NCBI GenBank assembly: GCA_946406095.1
Contig: CAMJJO010000011.1
Coordinates: 1-25,446 of the forward strand
DNA from: an uncultured Bacteroidales bacterium
GTDB lineage: Bacteria > Bacteroidota > Bacteroidia > Bacteroidales > UBA932
DNA: 25,446 nt
Direction: 5' to 3'
Notes under the pieces: model-generated
The model's input: only the letters and a program-made list of their open reading frames with translations
Databases searched by the model: none
What the model was told of the DNA's origin: nothing
Program-made: the position numbers and the translations under genes
Shown here: piece by piece, positions 1 to 6,899 of the stretch
Position numbering within the stretch: the first letter of the stretch is position 1
Layout: every line of letters starts with the position of its first letter

Positions 1-208
1 CAAGAGCAAGGAAGAGAAGAAACGCCGCAATCGTGTCGATTTCCTGGAGAAGGAGATAGAGAAGCTGGAGAAGAGGATGAAGGAGATAGAGGGTGTGCTG
101 TCGGCACCCAAGGAAGGCGACGACATAATGGAACTGACCAGAGAGTACCTGGAGTGCAAGCGGGACCTCGATGCAAAGACAGAAGAATGGGGTGAACTAC
201 TAGATTAG
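1..208 (+). CDS. ABC-F family ATPase, C-terminal end (partial)
   Basis: The reading frame enters from the left edge (codons in phase from base 2) and stops at TAG 206-208. About 68 residues remain. They are highly charged and predicted to form a coiled coil: a heptad-like LEKEIEKLEKRMKEIE segment, a short linker with Pro and Gly, then a second helix with DIMELTREYLECKRDLDAKT. This helix-turn-helix coiled coil is typical of the C-terminal domain of Uup/YdiF-type ABC-F proteins, soluble tandem-ATPase proteins that act on the ribosome. The ATPase domains lie outside the window, so the subfamily cannot be named. The next gene starts 8 bp downstream on the same strand, which suggests cotranscription. 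A different coiled-coil protein cannot be formally excluded. Confidence 0.72.
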   Translation, partial: KSKEEKKRRNRVDFLEKEIEKLEKRMKEIEGVLSAPKEGDDIMELTREYLECKRDLDAKTEEWGELLD

Positions 209-216
209 ACAAGGCT

Positions 217-1185
217 ATGTATATACTTGACACTCATTGCGATGCTCCTACGCAAATGTATCGCGGACGGGACTTCGGGAAAGACAATCCCGGGGTGCAG
301 GTAGACTTTCCCAAGATGCTCCGGGGCGGAGTGACCGGGTCGTTCTTCGCCTTGTATATACCCGCAAAACTATCCAATGGTGAAGCCACCGAATATGCGT
401 TCACTCTGCTGAATGAGCTTAAAAGGCAGGTGGCTGCGAATCCCGACAAGGCCGCTTTCGCCAGAAATGCCTCGGAAATGGCCAGAAATGCCTCTAAAGG
501 CCTCGTGTCCGTGTTCCTGGGCCTGGAGAACGGCTCAGCTCTTCTTGGGCGCCAGGGAGTGCTGCAGGAGCTTTATGCGGAGGGCGTGCGATATGTCACC
601 CTCTGCCACAGCGCCGACAACGACATCTGCGATTCCTGCACGGGGCAGGGAAGATGGGGCGGGCTCAGTCCGCTGGGCAGGGAGTTGATAGGGGAGATGA
701 ACGCTCTGGGTATGACGGTCGACGTGGCGCATACCTCCAATGCTACCGTCCGCGACGTGCTGGAAATCTCTGCCAGGCCGGTCGCCTACACCCACGGATG
801 CTGCTCTTCGCTTTGCTCTCACAAACGCAATCTTCCGGACGAGCTGATACGCGGAATCGCCTCCCGGGGAGGGGTGGTCTGCATGAGTATTTTCCCCTGT
901 TTCCTGACCGACAGTTTCGCCGATTACGACGATGACAATCCGGACGGAAGAGCCATGCCGGAGATGGATCTCGTGCTCGATCATATCGCCCATGCGGTGG
1001 ACGTCGCGGGGGTGGAAGGCGTAGGTCTCGGCACCGATTACGACGGCATAAATCACACCGCAAAAGGGCTTGAAAGCATAGAAAAATTCCCTCTTTTGGT
1101 GGATGGACTCAAGAAGAGAGGCTTCGGCTTGTCTGATATAGAGAAAATGGCCTCCCAGAATGCTCTACGCGTGATTTCGGGCTAG
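217..1185 (+). CDS. Membrane dipeptidase, peptidase family M19
   Basis: This 322-residue protein belongs to the renal dipeptidase (M19) family of zinc dipeptidases with a TIM-barrel fold. The metal and catalytic residues can be placed in order: the N-terminal HxD (H7, D9), the bridging glutamate in FLGLENG (E104), H172 in DVAHTS, H193 in AYTHGCC, the HKRNLPDE segment carrying the substrate-binding Arg (R204), and D274 in GLGTDYDG. All expected ligands are present, so activity is likely. One difference is that the usual HSN after strand 6 is HGC here. No signal peptide or membrane segment is visible, so it is probably cytoplasmic. It starts 8 bp after the ABC-F stop and is likely in that operon. 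The natural substrate (dipeptides, possibly with a D-residue) cannot be told from sequence. Confidence 0.92.
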   Translation: MYILDTHCDAPTQMYRGRDFGKDNPGVQVDFPKMLRGGVTGSFFALYIPAKLSNGEATEYAFTLLNELKRQVAANPDKAAFARNASEMARNASKGLVSVFLGLENGSALLGRQGVLQELYAEGVRYVTLCHSADNDICDSCTGQGRWGGLSPLGRELIGEMNALGMTVDVAHTSNATVRDVLEISARPVAYTHGCCSSLCSHKRNLPDELIRGIASRGGVVCMSIFPCFLTDSFADYDDDNPDGRAMPEMDLVLDHIAHAVDVAGVEGVGLGTDYDGINHTAKGLESIEKFPLLVDGLKKRGFGLSDIEKMASQNALRVISG

Positions 1186-1215
1186 GAATAAGATGTAATT
1201 ATAGTATAAAAATGT

Positions 1216-1260
1216 AAAAGTAACAATATTGTTATACTAATTAACACTATTGTTACTTTT
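1216..1260. terminator. Bidirectional terminator-like hairpin
   Basis: A perfect 13-bp inverted repeat (AAAAGTAACAATA at 1216-1228 and its complement at 1248-1260) with a 19-nt loop sits between the convergent M19 and cinA genes. The A-rich and T-rich arm ends provide a T-tract on either strand, as expected for a shared terminator. The left arm also overlaps a 14-bp perfect palindrome (1221-1234, TAACAATATTGTTA), so alternative folds are possible. The stem is AT-rich, so its strength is uncertain. Confidence 0.6.
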
Positions 1261-1280
1261 ATTGATTTATAACTATTTAG

Positions 1281-2543
1281 CTATTTAACGATGTAACGCC
1301 TCAAGTAATCGAGTGCAGAGGCCGCAAAGCGCTCGATATTGCGCTTTCTGTCCCCCCGATATTGGAATCTTTTACTGCAAGTTCCGCTCGGTCCGGAGAC
1401 TCCGACCCACACCGTGCCGGCCGGTTCGCGCTCGTCGCCGTAGGCGTCCGCCCAGCCCGTGGTAGCCACCGAAAAAGTGCTGCCGGTGACGCGTCTCACA
1501 CCCTCCGCCATGGCCTCTGCGACGGCGCTGCTGACTATGCCTTTTTCCTCGATGACGGAGGCTTTGACACCAAGTATTTTCTGCTTGATTTCCGGGGCGT
1601 AGGAGGTGACGGAACCCAGGAAATATTCGCTTGATCCGGGCACCGTGGTGAGCAGGTGGGCAATCTCTCCGCCGGTGCATGACTCGGCTACGCTGAGAGT
1701 GCTTCCCTTGGCCTTGAGCAGGCGGCCTACGGTGGCTTCCAGGGTATCGTCCTGATCGGAGTACAGATTATCCCCGAGAAGGGGCCTGAGGGCCTCGATA
1801 CGCTCGTTTACGCGGCTTTCTGCGTCTTCCCCCGCATCATATACCGAAACGCGCAGGCGCACGCCCGTGAGGGGATTGGGGAGATAGGCCAAGTGCATGT
1901 CTGCAGGCAAGCTGTCTTCCCAGGGGGCGATGAGTTCAGACAGGGCAGACTCTGCGAGGCCGTAAGTCATTATGGTTTTGTGATAAATGCTCTCTTGTTT
2001 AAAGTTCTGCTTTATATCCTCTATCACGTCCGGCAGGGCAGCTTCGGTCTCGAAGGGAACCCCTGGCATGGCATAGAGGACGGCCGTGTGGCCGAAACGC
2101 TCGGCAGGGAAGTGGAAAACCATTATGGGAGCTGTGCCCCTGCGGTTTACTATAACCCTGCAGGTGTCCGGCACCAGGGCCTGCCTCAGGTTGCTTTCCA
2201 GCACATCCAGGCCCCTGGCTTTCAATATCTTGTGCACTATGGCCTCCTGCTCTTCGTGCTTTACGTACGAGTGGCTGCCGGAGAGTTCGGCAAGAGCATC
2301 CTTGGTGATGTCGTCCTTGGTGGGGCCGAGACCCCCGGTGGATATGACTATCTCGTTGTTGCTGAGCTCGTTAGACAGAAGGTTTATGATTTCTGAACGA
2401 TCGTCGGCAAGGGACAGCATGTGGCTGGTGCGGACACCTATGGCGCCCAATGCCCTGGAAATCATGGAGGAGTTGGTGTCGACGATCTGTCCGATCAGGA
2501 TCTCGTCGCCGATTGTGCAGATGGAAGCTTTGACCTGATTCAT
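1281..2543 (-). CDS. cinA: CinA family protein (MoCF-like domain plus nicotinamide-nucleotide amidase-like domain)
   Basis: This 420-residue protein has the full CinA architecture. An N-terminal MoCF_biosynth-like domain (about 1-170) carries GDEILIGQ and GGLGPTKDD (70-78). A central linker domain follows. The C-terminal PncC-like domain (about 275-420) carries AESCTGG (286-292) and SYAPEIK (K320). CinA proteins handle pyridine nucleotide by-products: ADP-ribose pyrophosphatase activity in the N-terminal part and NMN deamidation in the C-terminal part. An oddity is that the glycine-rich loop I expect as GIAGPxGG reads GWADAYGDE (363-371), so amidase activity is less certain. ATG 2541-2543 is preceded by a -7 box only 5 nt away. 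The XRE gene stops 17 bp upstream on the same strand, so both readthrough and an own promoter are possible. Confidence 0.93.
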   Translation of the reverse strand: MNQVKASICTIGDEILIGQIVDTNSSMISRALGAIGVRTSHMLSLADDRSEIINLLSNELSNNEIVISTGGLGPTKDDITKDALAELSGSHSYVKHEEQEAIVHKILKARGLDVLESNLRQALVPDTCRVIVNRRGTAPIMVFHFPAERFGHTAVLYAMPGVPFETEAALPDVIEDIKQNFKQESIYHKTIMTYGLAESALSELIAPWEDSLPADMHLAYLPNPLTGVRLRVSVYDAGEDAESRVNERIEALRPLLGDNLYSDQDDTLEATVGRLLKAKGSTLSVAESCTGGEIAHLLTTVPGSSEYFLGSVTSYAPEIKQKILGVKASVIEEKGIVSSAVAEAMAEGVRRVTGSTFSVATTGWADAYGDEREPAGTVWVGVSGPSGTCSKRFQYRGDRKRNIERFAASALDYLRRYIVK

Positions 2544-2548
2544 AAGGT

Positions 2549-2556
2549 CAAAGATA
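2549..2556 (-). promoter_or_regulatory. cinA -7 promoter element
   Basis: TATCTTTG on the minus strand matches the Bacteroidota -7 consensus TAnnTTTG. Only 5 nt separate it from the cinA ATG, so the mRNA would be leaderless or nearly so. The box lies just after the stop of the upstream regulator gene. No convincing -33 TTTG is seen. Confidence 0.6.
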
Positions 2557-2560
2557 CCAA

Positions 2561-2977
2561 TTATTCCTTATTGTTGTTATATTCTTCGAATGTGCCGTCG
2601 GAATAAAATACCAGAATCTTTGATATACTCTTCTCTTTTACAATCGTTTGATACTTTTTATCTAAAGTATTGCTTTTGGTAGGCTGGGCACTTTCTTCGA
2701 ACAGCTCGTCGGAAAGGATCTCGTCCGCCGGGGCAGGGGAAATCTGCACTGCAGGGGCTTCGGAGGCCGTTTTATACATTCTGCCCTTGCCGGTTATGAA
2801 CCATTCTATGTTAAGGGCAGGGTAGTGCCTGGCAACGCTTTCGATGAATTCGTAGCCGGGTTTGTTCCTTCCGGCCAGAATATGGGAGATGCTGGCACGC
2901 GCGACACCTATGCTGTCTGCAAATTGGGACTGGGTGAGGTTTTCTGCGCTCAAAAACTGCTGAAGACGGTCGTTCAT
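2561..2977 (-). CDS. XRE-family helix-turn-helix transcriptional regulator
   Basis: This protein of 138 residues starts at ATG 2975-2977; a TTG four codons further upstream is possible but less likely. An N-terminal Cro/CI-type HTH spans about residues 1-60, with LTQSQFADSIGVARASISHI as the helix-turn-helix and AGRNKPG after it. The WFITGKGRMY segment that follows is common in Bacteroidota phage-repressor-like regulators. The rest is a low-complexity linker and a short C-terminal motif (SKILVFYSDGTFEEY) probably used for oligomerisation. The target is unknown. Repeated TTTGTAAA boxes overlap its own promoter, which suggests autoregulation. Its stop lies 17 bp before cinA, so the pair may be cotranscribed. 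Confidence 0.88.
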   Translation of the reverse strand: MNDRLQQFLSAENLTQSQFADSIGVARASISHILAGRNKPGYEFIESVARHYPALNIEWFITGKGRMYKTASEAPAVQISPAPADEILSDELFEESAQPTKSNTLDKKYQTIVKEKSISKILVFYSDGTFEEYNNNKE

Positions 2978-2992
2978 AATCGTAAACAAATT

Positions 2993-3043
2993 TTTACAAA
3001 TGTAAGAATAATATTTGTAAATGCAATAGTTTATTTTTGTAAA
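2993..3043. repeat. Cluster of three TTTGTAAA boxes upstream of the XRE gene
   Basis: TTTACAAA at 2993-3000 (the complement of the box), TTTGTAAA at 3014-3021 and TTTGTAAA at 3036-3043 are spaced 21 and 22 bp centre to centre, about two helical turns. The second and third extend to TTTGTAAATG followed by CAA or TAA. The first overlaps the predicted regulator promoter, as expected for operators. Related boxes recur at 3325-3332 and 3361-3368 (both followed by C), and a variant TCTGTAAAC at 3301-3309. AT-richness and the TTTG of -7 elements could explain part of this. Confidence 0.5.
2997..3004 (-). promoter_or_regulatory. Predicted -7 element of the XRE regulator
   Basis: TACATTTG on the minus strand fits TAnnTTTG and lies 19 nt before ATG 2977. 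It is overlapped by the first TTTACAAA box, a layout that fits repression by the gene's own product. Confidence 0.45.
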
Positions 3044-3253
3044 TGTAAATAGGGGAGAGGAGGCTTAACTGGTCTGGATTACCTATAAATTACTATAGAT
3101 ATATCTATGTATTTATTTGGGAATCAATTAAGTTATAGCAATTAATCGCACTATTTTCAAGCCCTTCCGGCAGTCCCGCCATCCGTACGGCTAATTTATT
3201 TTATGTTTCACTGAATATAAAAACAATTAAAAGACTGATTATGAGATAGTTAT

Positions 3254-3280
3254 AAAATATTATTCTCGCCATAATATTTT
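3254..3280. repeat. Perfect 10-bp inverted repeat with 7-nt loop
   Basis: Arms AAAATATTAT (3254-3263) and ATAATATTTT (3271-3280) flank the loop TCTCGCC. It could be an AT-rich terminator for a rightward transcript, since TTTTCTT spans its right end, or an operator for queA. It is not linked to any ORF. Confidence 0.45.
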
Positions 3281-3417
3281 CTTATACCCATTGCTTTAAA
3301 TCTGTAAACCGGTCTCCGAAAACATTTGTAAACTGTTAAAATGTGATGGTTGATTTTAATTTTGTAAACAATCTGAACAGTATTTGCTTTCGGAAAATGT
3401 GCTAATAAATAATTGAT

Positions 3418-3425
3418 TATCTTTG
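3418..3425 (+). promoter_or_regulatory. queA -7 promoter element
   Basis: TATCTTTG is followed by 7 nt and then the queA ATG (3433), which predicts a leaderless or nearly leaderless mRNA. The -33 region shows no clean TTTG at the expected distance. Confidence 0.65.
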
Positions 3426-3432
3426 CATCTAT

Positions 3433-4641
3433 ATGATACCGAACATCCATATAGAGGACTACAACTATCCCCTGCCGGACGAGAGGATCGCAAAATATCC
3501 TCTTCCGCAGCGGGATGCCTCCAAACTACTTGTATATAAGGACGGAATCCCGACCGAATCCGTTTTCCGCAAACTCCCCGAATATCTTCCCGAGGGGGCT
3601 CTGATGGTGTTCAACGACACCAAAGTGGTGCCTGCACGCATGCATTTCCGCCGCAGCACGGGCGCGCATATAGAGATTTTCTGCCTCGAGCCCGTATTCC
3701 CGGTAGAGTATGCCAGCTGCTTTGCGGCCACCGGAAACTGCCGTTGGAAATGCGTAATCGGCAATTCAAAGCGCTGGAAGGACGATATCCTGCAGTATGA
3801 CTGCCCCGAGGATTCTACTTTGGCATCTATGCATCTCTGCGCTTCCCTCGTCTCCCGCGACGGCCAGACCGGGGTAGTGGAATTCAGCTGGCAGGGTGGA
3901 GAACCCTTCTCCCGCGTGCTCGAGGAGTGCGGCCAGGTGCCTATCCCTCCCTATCTGAACCGCCAGACGGAGGCCATAGACCTGGAGCGCTATCAGACGC
4001 TTTACGCCCATGTCAGAGGGTCCGTAGCGGCCCCTACGGCAGGCCTGCATTTTACTGAAGAAGTGCTTGAGGCAATCCGCGCCAAGCATATTGATACTCA
4101 GAATGTTTGTTTGCACGTTGGTGCTGGCACATTCCTGCCTGTAAAGAGCTCGAACGTGGCAGATCATCCCATGCACCGGGAGCCATTCTCGGTCAGTCTG
4201 GACCTGCTCCGCAAGCTCAAGGCCAACGGCTGCAGGTGCATCGCTGTGGGCACGACTTCCGTCCGCACGCTCGAGTCCCTGTACTACGCGGGCGTGTCCA
4301 TAATCGAGAAAGGCGCGCCCGAGGACATCGCCCAGTGGGTGCCTTATGAGCGCGAGTATCCCTATTCCACCGAAGAGGCCATCGACGCCATCATCTCCTG
4401 GCTCGAGGCAAATTCCCTCACGGACCTGCGCCTGGGCACCAGGATCATCATAGTTCCCGGTTTCAGGTTCCGCATCGTGGAGATGATGGTTACCAACTTC
4501 CATCAGCCCGAAAGTACTCTCATCCTGCTGATTTCCGCTTTCGTGGGCGGAGATTGGAAGACTATTTATAACTTTGCGCTCAGCCACGGCTTCAGGTTCC
4601 TGAGCTATGGCGACAGTTCCCTTTTGTTCAGAAAAGATTGA
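3433..4641 (+). CDS. queA: S-adenosylmethionine:tRNA ribosyltransferase-isomerase
   Basis: QueA transfers the ribosyl moiety of SAM to 7-aminomethyl-7-deazaguanine in tRNA, giving epoxyqueuosine at wobble position 34. The 402-residue protein shows family hallmarks in order: YPLPDERIAKYPLPQRDASKLL (7-33), VFNDTKVVPARM (59-70), YQTLYA (187-192), GSVAAPTAGLHFT (196-208) and GTTSVRTLES (273-282), then a VTNFHQPESTLILL segment near the C-terminus. It is somewhat longer than the roughly 350 residues of E. coli QueA because of inserted segments, which I regard as normal for Bacteroidota. ATG 3433 fits the promoter directly in front. The acyltransferase follows 4 bp after the stop and is probably cotranscribed; the two functions have no obvious link. 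Confidence 0.96.
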   Translation: MIPNIHIEDYNYPLPDERIAKYPLPQRDASKLLVYKDGIPTESVFRKLPEYLPEGALMVFNDTKVVPARMHFRRSTGAHIEIFCLEPVFPVEYASCFAATGNCRWKCVIGNSKRWKDDILQYDCPEDSTLASMHLCASLVSRDGQTGVVEFSWQGGEPFSRVLEECGQVPIPPYLNRQTEAIDLERYQTLYAHVRGSVAAPTAGLHFTEEVLEAIRAKHIDTQNVCLHVGAGTFLPVKSSNVADHPMHREPFSVSLDLLRKLKANGCRCIAVGTTSVRTLESLYYAGVSIIEKGAPEDIAQWVPYEREYPYSTEEAIDAIISWLEANSLTDLRLGTRIIIVPGFRFRIVEMMVTNFHQPESTLILLISAFVGGDWKTIYNFALSHGFRFLSYGDSSLLFRKD

Positions 4642-4645
4642 TAGT

Positions 4646-5785
4646 ATGGAAGATCTTGAAAACATACACCCGTACAACGACGAAGAAGCCGTTGCCGCCC
4701 TGCAGAAACTTGCCCGCCACCCGGCGCTGCCCGTGATCAGCAAGTACATCTTCCCGGAGCTCCCCATCAACACCCTCAGGAAAATGCTCATGGATATCAA
4801 GGGTGTGGATGATTTCCAGTATCAGATAGTTTCCAAGGCCGTCAGCGTCGTGGTAGGCCGCTCCTCGTCCGGTTTCACCTACGAGGGAGTGGAGAACCTC
4901 GCCGGCATAGGGGGGAACGGCAGATATCTGGCCGTATCCAACCATAGGGACATAGTGCTGGACCCTGCGCTCACCCAGTGGATGCTGATGCTCAACAATC
5001 TGCCTCTCACCGAGATCTGCGTGGGCAGCAATCTTCTCGCGAACGGGGTGGTGGAGGCGCTGCTCCGCTCCAACCGCATGATCACGGTCATCCGCGGAAT
5101 CTCCGCCAGGGAGGTGTATCTGTCTTCCCAGATCCTGTCCAAATTCATCCGTTCCGAGATCAGTTCCGGCAGGAGTTCAGTCTGGATCGCCCAGCGCGAA
5201 GGGCGCACCAAGAACGGGCTGGACGTGACGGAGCAGGGGCTGCTCAAGATGTTCGACATGAGCGGGGAAGGGGACTTCAAGTCCAATTTCCGCGAGCTTA
5301 ACATCGTGCCTATGTCCATATCCTACGAATACGAGCCCTGCGCCTTCCGCAAGGCCAGGGAAATCCTCATCAAGCAGGTCACCGGCGAATATCACAAGAA
5401 GGAAGATGAAGACATGCACAGCATCCTCACCGGCATCCGCCAGTGGAAGGGCGGAATCCACCTATGCGTCGGTAAACCTCTGACGGAAGAGGAGATAGAC
5501 CGTGCGTCCTGGTACGAGAAGAACGACCGCTACCAGGCCATCCGCCGCATTCTGGACGAGCGCATCATCTCCGGCTACAAGTTGTGGAAAACCAATTATA
5601 TGGGTTACGACCTGATGACCGGCGGCACCAAGTATGTCGACAAGTATACCTCCGAGGATCTGGAGAAGTTCAAGGAGTATACCGAACACAAACTGAAGCG
5701 CACCGAGAAAAAGCTGGACAAGGACGCCCTGAGGGATATTTTCTGGCATATTTACGGGAATCCCGTGGTCGCCAAGGAAGGCTAA
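4646..5785 (+). CDS. PlsC/GPAT-like phospholipid acyltransferase family protein
   Basis: This 379-residue protein starts at ATG 4646, 4 bp after the queA stop; an ATG at 4607 inside queA is possible but adds unconserved residues. Acyltransferase blocks are visible: I, VSNHRDIVLDP (H100, D106); II, VIRGIS; III, AQREGRTKNG (E185, R187); IV, VPMSISYEYEP. The family transfers acyl chains to glycerol-phosphate acceptors at the inner membrane. In block I the spacing from His to the conserved-looking Asp is HX5D rather than the usual HX4D. No clear transmembrane helix is seen, so it may be peripheral. The C-terminus (about 330-379) is charged and helical. The exact substrate is not predictable. Confidence 0.82.
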   Translation: MEDLENIHPYNDEEAVAALQKLARHPALPVISKYIFPELPINTLRKMLMDIKGVDDFQYQIVSKAVSVVVGRSSSGFTYEGVENLAGIGGNGRYLAVSNHRDIVLDPALTQWMLMLNNLPLTEICVGSNLLANGVVEALLRSNRMITVIRGISAREVYLSSQILSKFIRSEISSGRSSVWIAQREGRTKNGLDVTEQGLLKMFDMSGEGDFKSNFRELNIVPMSISYEYEPCAFRKAREILIKQVTGEYHKKEDEDMHSILTGIRQWKGGIHLCVGKPLTEEEIDRASWYEKNDRYQAIRRILDERIISGYKLWKTNYMGYDLMTGGTKYVDKYTSEDLEKFKEYTEHKLKRTEKKLDKDALRDIFWHIYGNPVVAKEG

Positions 5786-5809
5786 ATGAAAATATTTCAT
5801 ATTTTTTTT
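5786..5809 (+). terminator. Weak intrinsic terminator after the queA-acyltransferase pair
   Basis: Directly after the TAA stop, ATGAAA (5786-5791) and TTTCAT (5795-5800) form a 6-bp stem with a 3-nt loop, followed by A and eight Ts (5802-5809). The stem is short and AT-rich, so termination may be partial. Confidence 0.45.
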
Positions 5810-5821
5810 CACAAAAACGAC

Positions 5822-5829
5822 TATATTTG
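5822..5829 (+). promoter_or_regulatory. -7 element of the outer-membrane protein gene
   Basis: TATATTTG lies 38 nt before ATG 5868, so this transcript has an ordinary short A/T-rich leader, unlike several neighbours. The -33 region falls around the preceding T-tract. Confidence 0.6.
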
Positions 5830-5867
5830 CATCTATATAACTGGAAATCACAAATATTCAATTAAAT

Positions 5868-6872
5868 ATGAAGAAAATTTCCCTGGCAGTTCTTGCCTCC
5901 CTGCTGATGGTCTTCCCCGTGAAGGTCGCCGCCCAGGAATACGACACTCCGGTCGTCGCCCCTGAAATCATCTCGCTCCCGGACACCACTACCGTTGCTG
6001 AAGAAACTCCTGCAAAGCCCGAAAAGGTGAAGAAGGAAAAGAAGGTCAAAGAGAAGAAGGTTAAGGAAGTTAAAGAAAAGAAAGCCAAAGGCGAGCGCAC
6101 TTATGGCCTTGCCAACCACGTCGGCATCGGTGTTTCCGGCGGTCTCTGGAACGGCATTTCCCCTGAGGTTGGAATTCCTCTCGGCGGCCACATCGCAGTT
6201 CGCGGCGGATATAATTTCATGTCCAGCATCTGGAGCTATGAGAAAGTTCTCGACCTCGGCACCATCACCGACGACGACAACAACACATACGACCTGAGCA
6301 ACATTCCCCTCAAGGCCAATCTCGCCACCCAGTACTATGGCCTGGCAGACCTCTATCTCTCCAAGAAAGGCAAGTTCCACCTCACCGTGGGTGTCTTCGG
6401 CGGCCAGAATCTCGCCCATATCACCGCAGACCTCACCAATGTGTCGCAGATCAAGCCCGAGGACTATGGCACCCTCGCCATTTCTTACAATGGAGCAAGC
6501 ATTTCCACCGATGAAAACGGTTTCGTGCACGCATATCTGCGTCCCCAGAAGGCCATCATGCCTTACTTCGGCATCGGCTGGGGCCGTATTGTAAACCTCA
6601 AGAGCTGGCTCAGCCTGAGCCTCGATCTCGGTGTCATCAAGACTTCCGGTTTCGGTGTCTATGTCAGCGACTTCAAGAATAATAAGGATTCCCAGATTAC
6701 CAGCGCAACCGTCGAGAACAAGGATACCTACGATTTCTCGAGTATTCCTCTGGTGGGCGCCAAGATAGGCAATCAGGACAAACTCATCGACAAGGCCGCT
6801 GCCGGAGAACTCCCTCTCCTCAAGGATTTCCTGCCTTGCGTAAAGCTCGGTGTCAATATCAGGCTCTTCTAA
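5868..6872 (+). CDS. Predicted outer-membrane beta-barrel protein with a Lys-rich segment
   Basis: I do not recognise a named family. The 334-residue product has a signal peptide (MKKISLAVLASLL..., likely cleaved near residue 22 before QEYD), a Thr/Pro-rich stretch, a very Lys/Glu-rich segment at 50-76, and then alternating aromatic/hydrophobic strands with Gly turns from about 78 to the end (GVSGGLWNGISPEVGI, YFGIGWGR, LSLSLDLGVIK, VKLGVNIRLF). The terminal Phe and the amphipathic strands fit an outer-membrane barrel inserted by BAM. The basic segment would sit in the periplasm between the signal peptide and the barrel. A lipoprotein gene follows after 27 bp with no terminator, so they are probably cotranscribed and may work together. 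Confidence 0.75.
   Translation: MKKISLAVLASLLMVFPVKVAAQEYDTPVVAPEIISLPDTTTVAEETPAKPEKVKKEKKVKEKKVKEVKEKKAKGERTYGLANHVGIGVSGGLWNGISPEVGIPLGGHIAVRGGYNFMSSIWSYEKVLDLGTITDDDNNTYDLSNIPLKANLATQYYGLADLYLSKKGKFHLTVGVFGGQNLAHITADLTNVSQIKPEDYGTLAISYNGASISTDENGFVHAYLRPQKAIMPYFGIGWGRIVNLKSWLSLSLDLGVIKTSGFGVYVSDFKNNKDSQITSATVENKDTYDFSSIPLVGAKIGNQDKLIDKAAAGELPLLKDFLPCVKLGVNIRLF
6015..6095 (+). repeat. Lys/Glu-rich low-complexity coding repeat
   Basis: Residues 50-76 of the outer-membrane protein consist of imperfect KEKKVKE-type units encoded by repeated AAG/AAA and GAA/GAG codons. This is a simple-sequence tract prone to length change by slippage. Confidence 0.7.
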
Positions 6873-6899
6873 CAGCAATCATTTAAATTATTTAACAAT

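Larger units (their letters stand above)
2978..3432. other. AT-rich intergenic region between XRE regulator and queA
   Basis: These 455 bp are the only long non-coding stretch in the window and are far more AT-rich than the flanking genes. I find no credible protein. Contents: the TTTGTAAA boxes, a rightward TAnnTTTG match (TATTTTTG, 3032-3039), a 14-bp palindrome ATAGATATATCTAT (3095-3108), a short GC-rich island around 3160-3192 including CCGTACGG, a 10-bp perfect hairpin AAAATATTAT / ATAATATTTT with a 7-nt loop (3254-3280), and the queA promoter at its right end. A small RNA between about 3045 and 3285 is possible but unproven. Confidence 0.6.

Noticed and set aside
2978..3432. tRNA gene, riboswitch or CRISPR array in the long intergenic region
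   Set aside because: No cloverleaf, no CCA end, no known aptamer pattern, and the repeats are 8-9 bp operator-like boxes without uniform spacers.
3250..3450. Leftward 66-residue ORF in the AT-rich intergenic region overlapping the queA start
   Set aside because: It crosses the queA promoter and start codon, has no signal, domain or family pattern, and consists of AT-driven residues (I, N, Y, K). Chance ORF.
4607..4645. Upstream start for the acyltransferase inside queA
   Set aside because: It would add 13 residues read from queA codons in another frame; the ATG at 4646 just after the queA stop is the simpler choice.
3766..4800. Long leftward ORF (344 codons) antisense to queA and the acyltransferase
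   Set aside because: The plus-strand genes have clear family motifs; the antisense reading arises from GC-rich third positions and has no coherent domain. The same applies to long antisense ORFs at 13857-14861, 17308-18561 and 23964-25241.
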